Positions 30,783 through 36,273 of a stretch of DNA of 36,273 nucleotides are shown here, piece after piece. Every line of letters starts with the position of its first letter. Positions within the stretch are counted from its first letter, which is position 1. The translations under genes were made by a program, and so were the position numbers. The stretch is taken from the NCBI GenBank assembly GCA_018398815.1, contig CM031595.1, positions 44,607,513 through 44,643,785 of the forward strand, written 5' to 3'. Source of the stretch: Conus ventricosus (Eukaryota > Mollusca > Gastropoda > Neogastropoda > Conidae). The notes under the pieces were generated by a model, which saw nothing but the letters and a program-made list of their open reading frames with translations, was not told the DNA's origin and ran no database searches.

Positions 30783-30987
30783 TGACAGAGACAGAGAGAC
30801 AGACAGACAGACAGACAGTGACAGAGACAGAGACAGAGAGACAGACAGACAGAGAGACACATTGATGAGAGAGAGAAAGGGAGAGAGAGAGAGACAGAGA
30901 GAAGAGAGAGGAAGAAGGGTGGGGGAGAAACAGAGACAGAGAGAAACAGAGAGAGACACAGCAGAGAGAGAGAGAGAGACAGAGAAG

Positions 30988-31018
<31 letters not shown>

Positions 31019-31038
31019 GAGGGAGAGAGAGGGAGAGT
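30720..31038. repeat. (GA)n, (GACA)n and poly-G array
   Basis: GA at 30721-30759, GACA-rich at 30757-30860, mixed GA to 30990, a run of 26 G (30991-31016), then GA to 31038. Confidence 0.95.
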
Positions 31039-31054
31039 CCTTCTGCTAACCCCT

Positions 31055-31265
31055 GGAATGTATGTCTGCACATCAAATCAGTCTGGTTTCACCACATGTC
31101 CCATCTTCCATTCCGACGCAGGGTGGATCGGGTCACAGAAGGAGGAGGTGGAGGGGTTGTGGTCGGGATTCGGGTTTCCAAGGCCAAGGCTTTAAACTGA
31201 CGAAACAAAATAGAAAATAAATTGATGTCCCGAGGGTTGGAGTGGAGGGAGGAGGAGGAAGGTGG
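31055..31265. repeat. X family, partial fourth X2 segment
   Basis: AATCAGTCTGGTTTCACCAC (31076), GCAGGGTGGATCGGGTCA (31119), CAAGGCCAAGGCTTTAAAC (31180) and TTGATGTCCCGAGGGTTGG (31222) follow X2 order in blocks I and III but are more diverged and shorter. Confidence 0.6.
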
Positions 31266-31314
31266 AGGGCGAAAGTACGATATCAAATCTGCTAATAAAC
31301 ACTGCAATCAATGT

Positions 31315-31402
31315 ATGTGTACGTGTGTAACGTGTGTGCGTGCTTGCACGCGCGCGCGCATGTGTGTGTATGTGTGTGTGTGTGTGGTGTTTATATATAT
31401 TA

Positions 31403-31487
<85 letters not shown>

Positions 31488-31570
31488 TATTTGTGTGTAT
31501 GTATGTGAATGTGTGTGCTTATGTGTAAGTGTGTGGTGTGTATGTGGTGGTTGTGCATGTGTGTGTGTGC
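31315..31570. repeat. (GT)n, (GC)n and (AT)n compound array
   Basis: GT with CGCGCG (31335-31360), an AT run (31393-31424), a long pure GT run (31424-31484) and a looser GTAT/GTGC stretch to 31570. Adjacent AT and GT alternation favours melting and Z-DNA. Confidence 0.96.
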
Positions 31571-31888
31571 ATGTGTGGGTCTACTGAAGCCCACATGACA
31601 ACATTCATTTGAAAGATGGACTTTTACCATAAGTGTCAACGTCAATGTAGCTGCTATTTGTAGCCAACTTGTTGCCATTAATTACGCACACTAGAACATT
31701 TAGGGTAATTTTTAGAATGCACTCACTGTCATTTTAGACTGCCGAAACGAAGCGATATCCGAGGACAAATCGTGTGGAAATCAGCATGCTGCTGAAGTCC
31801 GGGTCTGAATATCCCGGCATCCTTGACGCCCCCTTTCCTTGCAGTTTACTTGATCTCGATTAAAACCAGAGAGAGAGGGAGGGAATGA
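31571..31888. other. Unassigned unique sequence
   Basis: Mixed composition with no recognised motif, ending at a short GA/GGAG run. Confidence 0.5.
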
Positions 31889-31905
31889 CTGCGAGCGAGC
31901 GAGCG
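31889..31905. repeat. Target-site duplication, left copy
   Basis: CTGCGAGCGAGCGAGCG is repeated without error at 32764-32780, on the other side of the LINE fragment. The target is itself a (GAGC)n microsatellite. Confidence 0.85.
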
Positions 31906-32763
31906 ATGGATGGATGGATGATTTATTCAATATAGGCCACGGCCCCTTATGAAGGGGTGGATTAAACATGTACAAAAAGTGATAACATAAACATATCAGA
32001 AAAAAAAGGAATGAAAAACAGTACTTAATCAAGAACATACTAAGTTCCGGCGTTTATAAAGCTTTATATAAGTACAATGCAAGCTTTTTTACAACATTTC
32101 TTTTGTGCAAGATATGAGTAAGATGAGTCTAAACAAGGATGGTTTTCGATAATAACTAGGATGGATGAATTCATCTCTAAGAATCACTCAAGGCAGTACA
32201 CTGCAGTACAAAATGAACTTCATTTTCACACGCGTTTTTGCATAATGGACAGGTAAGATCAAATTGGGAAAGTTGCCTGTAACGAAAATGATGAACTAAG
32301 ATATCCGATATTCCAAATCTAAACCTTGTCACTATAAATTTCAGATGTCTGTCCATTTCATTGACAAGTAAGTCGGAATGCAGTGTGAGGAGTTATATTG
32401 TCTATACAAATCAAATCTAGTAAATATCATTCATGTGGGAATTCCATTCTGCCATCTGATATCAACCAGCCTGGTACGGAGCGTTCGAATAAAGGTCGGT
32501 TCATCTCCTACTTTCCCCGATTTAACCAGGCAATAACCGAAACCCAGTTCTTGTAGTCTAATTCTCATTTTTGTGGCCCAGTTTATTTTTCCCCTGGCAT
32601 CTAGATTACACAGCATGTTGTAAGCTTTTCTTCGGTAATCTACAATCATTCATTTGTAACAGTTTTAACCAGTACCTAACACATCTAACTGTGGAATTCA
32701 AGTATAATTGGGTATCTGTTAGTTTCCCCGTAAACCAAATCATTGGACGTTTGTATTGAAAAC
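31906..32763 (-). pseudogene. 5'-truncated LINE, reverse transcriptase C-terminal region, copy 1
   Basis: The minus strand reads from 32763 down. There are decayed YGETNRYP-type residues near 32730 in a shifted frame, then an open stretch at 32649-32431 with RKAYNMLCNLDARG, INWATKMRI and FIRTLRTRLVDIRWQ, matching the 160-codon frame of the second copy at 33141. This is the region C-terminal to the polymerase domain in a non-LTR retrotransposon. Further decay leads to a 3' end of TTCATAAGGGGCCGTGGCC, ATTGAATAAATCATCC and (ATCC)n. A perfect 17-bp target-site duplication flanks it (31889-31905 and 32764-32780). Catalytic parts are absent. The LINE clade is not assigned. Confidence 0.85.
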
Positions 32764-32780
32764 CTGCGAGCGAGCGAGCG
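32764..32780. repeat. Target-site duplication, right copy
   Basis: Identical to 31889-31905. It adjoins one further GAGC unit and then a GA array, which would be the original downstream flank. Confidence 0.85.
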
Positions 32781-32783
32781 AGC

Positions 32784-32811
32784 GGAAAAGAGAGAGAGAG
32801 AGAGAGAGAAA

Positions 32812-32842
<31 letters not shown>

Positions 32843-32868
32843 AAAAGAGAGAGAGAGAGAGAGAGAGA
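32784..32868. repeat. (GA)n array between two LINE fragments
   Basis: GA and AAAGAGA units running up to the (GATTCA)n tail of the next LINE fragment. Confidence 0.95.
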
Positions 32869-34143
32869 TTCAGATTCAGATTTAGATGATTTGATCATTT
32901 AAGGCCATAGCCCCATATGAAAGGAACGATAACAATATTACAAGAAAATTATCATAAAGGCACAGTATCACGAGTCCTTACAATTACAAAATGCAGTCAA
33001 TCAAGAAAGGAATGTTTCTCTTAACTGGAAAGCTTTATATACATAAAGAAACTAAAACTACGAATCACACATCACTTTTTCTGATGCCATTAGCAAGGAA
33101 AAACGAAACATGCATGGTTGGTTATAAAATTTTGTATGTATTAGCTGCAAACGGAGCTTACTATAAGCAGGGCACTGCAGGACAAAATGAACTTCATCTT
33201 CGACTGATTCTTTACAAAGGGGACAGAGCAATTCATTGTAACTCGCATTTTGTAGCGATTAGCATGTACCTTAATATCAGAGATTCCAAATCTAAATCTA
33301 GTGAAAGTAAATCGCAAATGCATTTTCATATTAAACAAAAGGTAATTCTTAACTAAATGTGAGGAACTGTGAACTCTGTACACATCAAATCTGTTACTTG
33401 ATTGAATGTGACTTTCCCACGCTTGCCATCTACTGTCGATCAATCTTTGTCGAATTGTTTGAATAAACTTACGTTCTTCTCTTACTCCTTGGTATATCCA
33501 TGCATATCCTAATCCCAGCTCACACAAACAGATACGAACATTTGAAACCCAATTATTTTTGCCCCTTGAGTCGAGATCAAGTAGTGTATTGTACGCTTTT
33601 CGTGGTAATCTATCATTAGTCATGTTTAATAACTTTAAACCAGTAGCGGATACTTTTAACTGCAGAATTTATATATATTGGATACCTATTTGTTTCTCCA
33701 TATATTAAATCATTTGGCGTTCTAAGTTCTACACCCAAAAACTTTTTTAACCCAGTCAAATGAACCGATTCACAATGAACTGCATCATTCTTATCTAAAC
33801 CCATAGCTCCGAACCATACTGCACAATGGGTTGTATCTGTGCATCAAAAATTTTGACAAACACTTCCAAGAAATTATTATGTAGCACAAACAATTTCTTC
33901 ATAACACATAATAATACATTCCTAGCCCTACTAAAAGGTCTTTACATGCTGCAGCAAAACTCAGCCGAGTAGAAAAAATTATGCCGAGATATTTATAAAC
34001 GTTTACAACGGGCATGATAGTACCATCATACAGCCATCTCTCATTGCAGCCAAGTAACCTCCCTTCCTAAAGACAATAATCTTACTTTTATCAAAATTGA
34101 CCTTCAAATCTAATTATCAGCTGAGTAATTTCAAATTATTTAG
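32869..34143 (-). pseudogene. 5'-truncated LINE, reverse transcriptase C-terminal region, copy 2
   Basis: The minus strand from 34143 down shows decayed VYKYLGI and FSTRLSFAAACKDL motifs (about 33990-33930, several frames). A frame at 33804-33616 has HLTGLKKFLGV, NDLIYGET and RYPIYIN. A frame at 33623-33141 has RKAYNTLLDLDSRG, NNWVSNVRI, RQRLIDSRW and RFRFGISDIKVHANRY. These are the order and words of the thumb and C-terminal region of a LINE reverse transcriptase. A C-x2-C zinc motif expected afterwards is not intact. The 3' end reads GGGGCTATGGCC with an ATCTGAATC tail. No catalytic YADD-type motif is present because the copy is truncated. GA runs on both sides hide any target-site duplication. 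It is closely related to copy 1, and clade is not assigned. Confidence 0.85.
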
Positions 34144-34144
34144 T

Positions 34145-34146
<2 letters not shown>

Positions 34147-34204
<58 letters not shown>

Positions 34205-34225
34205 AAATGAATGAATGAATGAATG
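34147..34225. repeat. (GA)n followed by (GAAT)n
   Basis: GA from 34149 to 34203, then (AATG)n to 34225. On the minus strand the (CATT)n could be the 3' tail of the fragment upstream (34226-35372). Confidence 0.95.
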
Positions 34226-35372
34226 ATGGTTTGTTGTGGAAAGCTTTACAAAACCCAGCTTTACAAAACAAGGTCGGGAAACGAAGGGGATGGGACTGTA
34301 CATGCACAAGAATTAGTAATGAATACACCGATACACGACAAAAAATTGCATCGAAATGTGGATTCCAGATCACGGAATTGTATAGACTTTAGAGCACAAC
34401 GAGAACACAGGTAACTGTCAATCGGATTTTCCGGATGTTTATCAACACTTACAACGAAACAATAGGTCACGACGGATCGTCAAGAGTTCGGTTTTAAACC
34501 ATGTTGCTGCTTGTAGTGCTGCCCTTCAGCTCTTCCTTCACTTCCCACAGGCGATCGTTCTTTTTGTGTGTCATACCTTCCAAGGATGTCAATGTCTGTG
34601 TTTTAATGTCTGCATGGTGTCTGTGCTTTAACACTCGCGCACCCGTACTACCACCACGTTGTCTGTATTACACGCATTTGCTGCTTCAGTGAATGTTTAA
34701 TTTCTTGGTGCAAAGAATTAATTAGAGGCGAATCACATTCACAAACTGCACCAGAGTTATCAACATCATCTTCATTAATGCACAGCTTGTCTGTGTCAGA
34801 TGGCAAGTTTAGGTTGGCAGTTTCTGTCACTGACTCACTTTATGAGTCGCACGGTGCCATGTCGATGTGCTATGTTCCATCATGTGACAGCGAACGCGGT
34901 GCAGGCAGAGGCACAGTGGAAGGGGTTGGTGTGGATCCTGGGAAGTGTCAGCACGGAGGCTCCACTGTTGCGTCACTTCTGTCAGCGCGGTGTAGCAAAC
35001 AAAGAGTAGTCGTAGGAACAGCCGGACGGGATGAAACACTTTCACTTGCTTTTGCTACCTGTGTTCCTCAGCCCTTCCCCCTGTCCCTGTTGACCTGTGA
35101 CGGACATTTTCTTCTCAACACAGCACTGTTCCCTGCAGGTCGCGTAACAGGGGAATGGACCGACATTCTTGTCATTCTAAGAATCACAACAGTCTTTTAT
35201 CCCTGCCTTCAATTTTAGTTGATGTCAAAGTCATATCACGCAGCGCGGCGTTCAGCATACCTTCCAAATTCGATGGAAGACCTTCCACAGCCATTTCACA
35301 CTCTTTCTTGCAAAATTTAATCGCAGCAGTGATAAGTTCGTTTGCTGGCAAACAGATATGGGAAATCATTCA
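34226..35372 (-). pseudogene. Decayed, unidentified coding-like stretch
   Basis: Several minus-strand frames have non-repetitive, protein-like composition. 35369-35184 includes ANELITAAIKFCKKECEMA and SNLEGMLNAALRDMTLTS. About 35190-35070 includes RMTRMSVHSPVTRPAG. 34830-34648 includes LCINEDDVDNSGAVCECD and LHQEIKHSLKQQMR. About 34620-34498 includes KNDRLWEVKEELKGS. They lie in different frames with stops between, so the stretch is a pseudogene, a multi-frame relic or error-rich sequence. The last two suggest a coiled coil. I recognise no family. Its (CATT)n 3' neighbour and minus orientation, shared with the LINEs next to it, suggest a retroelement, but a host pseudogene is possible. The 34826-start frame uses a GTG, so no true start is claimed. 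Confidence 0.4.
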
Positions 35373-35682
35373 CAGAGAGAGAGAGGGGGGGGGGGGAGGA
35401 GGAGGAGAGAGAGGCAGAGAGAGAGAGGAGGGGGGGGAGACAGACAGACAGGGAGGTAGAGAGAAAGCGAAAGCAGACAACAGACAGACAGACAGACGGA
35501 CAGGAGGTAGAGAGAGAGCGAAAGACAGACACAACAGCGAGGTAGAGAGAAGCGAAGACAGACAACAGACAGACAGACAGGGAGGTTAGAGAGAGAGCGA
35601 AAGACAGACAACAGACAGACAGACAGGGGGATAGAGAGAGAGAGAGCGAAAGACAGACAACAGACAGACAGACGCAGGACAA
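35373..35682. repeat. GA/GACA array with about 52-bp higher-order unit
   Basis: After a GA and poly-G stretch (35373-35440), a unit containing ACAGACAGACAGACAGGGAG, GTAGAGAGAGAGCG and AAAGACAGACAAC repeats about five times (35440-35675) with small indels. Frames here are Arg/Glu/Asp or Ser/Leu noise. Confidence 0.93.
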
Positions 35683-35797
35683 AACCCTTCGACAAAACTC
35701 GGTCAAAAGCGCTTTTCACCGTGAAAGATAGCACAGAAAAGAAGTTTGGTTAAACAGGCCACCACGCGCACTCACACCACAGCACGCACGCACGCAC

Positions 35798-35838
<41 letters not shown>

Positions 35839-35851
35839 ACGCGCACGCACA

Positions 35852-35908
<57 letters not shown>
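35798..35908. repeat. (AC)n microsatellite
   Basis: CA repeats with CGCACGCACG steps at 35780-35798, then nearly pure CA to 35908. Confidence 0.97.
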
Positions 35909-35910
<2 letters not shown>

Positions 35911-36273
35911 GGCTCTATTCATGGAGATCATGTACAATAACGGTGTGAAGGTGACAGGGGTCCATATCATACACAGAGACACGTAGAACTCAGGACAGGG
36001 CGGCTATAAATCAAGCCCGTTACGGTTTAAAAATAATGCGATATTTATCCCGTAGCCAGCATAAATTTTTACCAGAGGAAGGGAGGAGACCTTCCGCGCG
36101 GGGAAAAGGGGTGGTGGGTGAGGAGGTGTGGACAGCAAAGAAGAGAGAGAAATGGGAAAGATGAGGAGGGTTACAAAACAAACCAGTTCAACTATTTACA
36201 TTTACAAATTTCAACGGAGAACGTCGTGGTTAACTGCAAAAATCATAACCGCACAATGGCGGGCCCCGAAAAA
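35909..36273. other. Unassigned sequence to the window end
   Basis: AAAGGCTCTATTCATGG and ATCATGTACAATAACGGTG resemble 29905-29940 (AAAGGCTTCTTTCTGGG and TCTGTACAATATTGAGTG), both just after an AC array, perhaps another X-related end. The rest is unassigned, with a G/A-rich stretch at 36070-36175. Confidence 0.4.

Noticed and set aside
30019..31071. 350-codon minus-strand frame, the longest in the window
   Set aside because: It is made of GA, GACA and poly-G arrays read as Ser/Leu/Pro repeats, with short X4 sequence in the middle. No domain.
2240..31265. Common ancestry of the R and X families
   Set aside because: A shared TAGGGCTCTG/GCA-type word (complement in X2) and shared array layout hint at it, but I found no longer alignable stretch.
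1..36273. Telomeric, rDNA, histone or mitochondrial sequence
   Set aside because: No TTAGGG arrays, rRNA signature, histone motif or mitochondrial gene was seen on either strand.

Overview
This window looks like intergenic or large-intron DNA from an animal nuclear genome, most likely a mollusc and perhaps a marine gastropod. That placement is an inference from general character, not a database match. The signs are extreme density of AC, GA, TG and GACA microsatellites, tRNA-headed SINEs, LINE remnants, a Penelope-like remnant, and no compact genes. I see no intact protein-coding gene, no rRNA, no true tRNA gene, no CRISPR array and no prokaryotic system. Almost every long open frame is a microsatellite read as Cys-Val, His-Thr, Ser-Leu or Gly/Pro repeats. 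The only protein homology I can support comes from broken retroelements.

Layout. 1-2.2 kb: an AC/poly-C array, a minus-strand Penelope-like GIY-YIG remnant (about 236-640), a dispersed repeat starting in (GTCT)n (1257-1600), and an old SINE copy (1600-2190). 2.2-13.3 kb: a degenerate tandem family (here 'R', about 1-2 kb per unit without insertions) with about five copies. Each has a CT-rich tract and an AC or TC array at matching positions. R1 and R2 carry three insertions of a roughly 0.83-0.9 kb tRNA-headed SINE, two of them with recognisable target-site duplications. R5 is split by about 2.3 kb that includes a decayed L2/CR1-type LINE end (11.9-12.58 kb). 13.3-19.1 kb: GA, TC and TG arrays, three short tandem copies of a LINE-end-like segment, and a 48-53 bp minisatellite at 15.72-16.0 kb.

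19.1-31.3 kb: a second family of paralogous blocks (here 'X', about 2.5 kb) with one isolated piece at 19.14 kb and copies at 22.69, 25.2, 28.64 and 31.06 kb. In the second full copy a stretch of about 39 bp that is single-copy in its sisters has become an array of about 50 units (25.77-27.69 kb). Right after it, a 400-base G-rich tract sits where about 450 bp of ordinary X sequence should be, which is probably a consensus or assembly artefact. 31.9-35.4 kb: three minus-strand retroelement-like fragments separated by (GA)n. The first is a 5'-truncated LINE with a perfect 17-bp target-site duplication, the second a longer LINE reverse-transcriptase C-terminal fragment, the third an unidentified decayed coding-like stretch. 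The window ends with a GACA/GA higher-order array, an AC array and unassigned unique sequence.

How it fits together: there is no pathway here. The coherent story is genome dynamics: retroelement tails and insertion sites coincide with microsatellites, segmental duplication carries those microsatellites at fixed positions, and single-copy stretches sometimes erupt into minisatellites or satellites. All homology statements come from reading by eye. Repeat boundaries are good to roughly 10-50 bases unless a target-site duplication is given.
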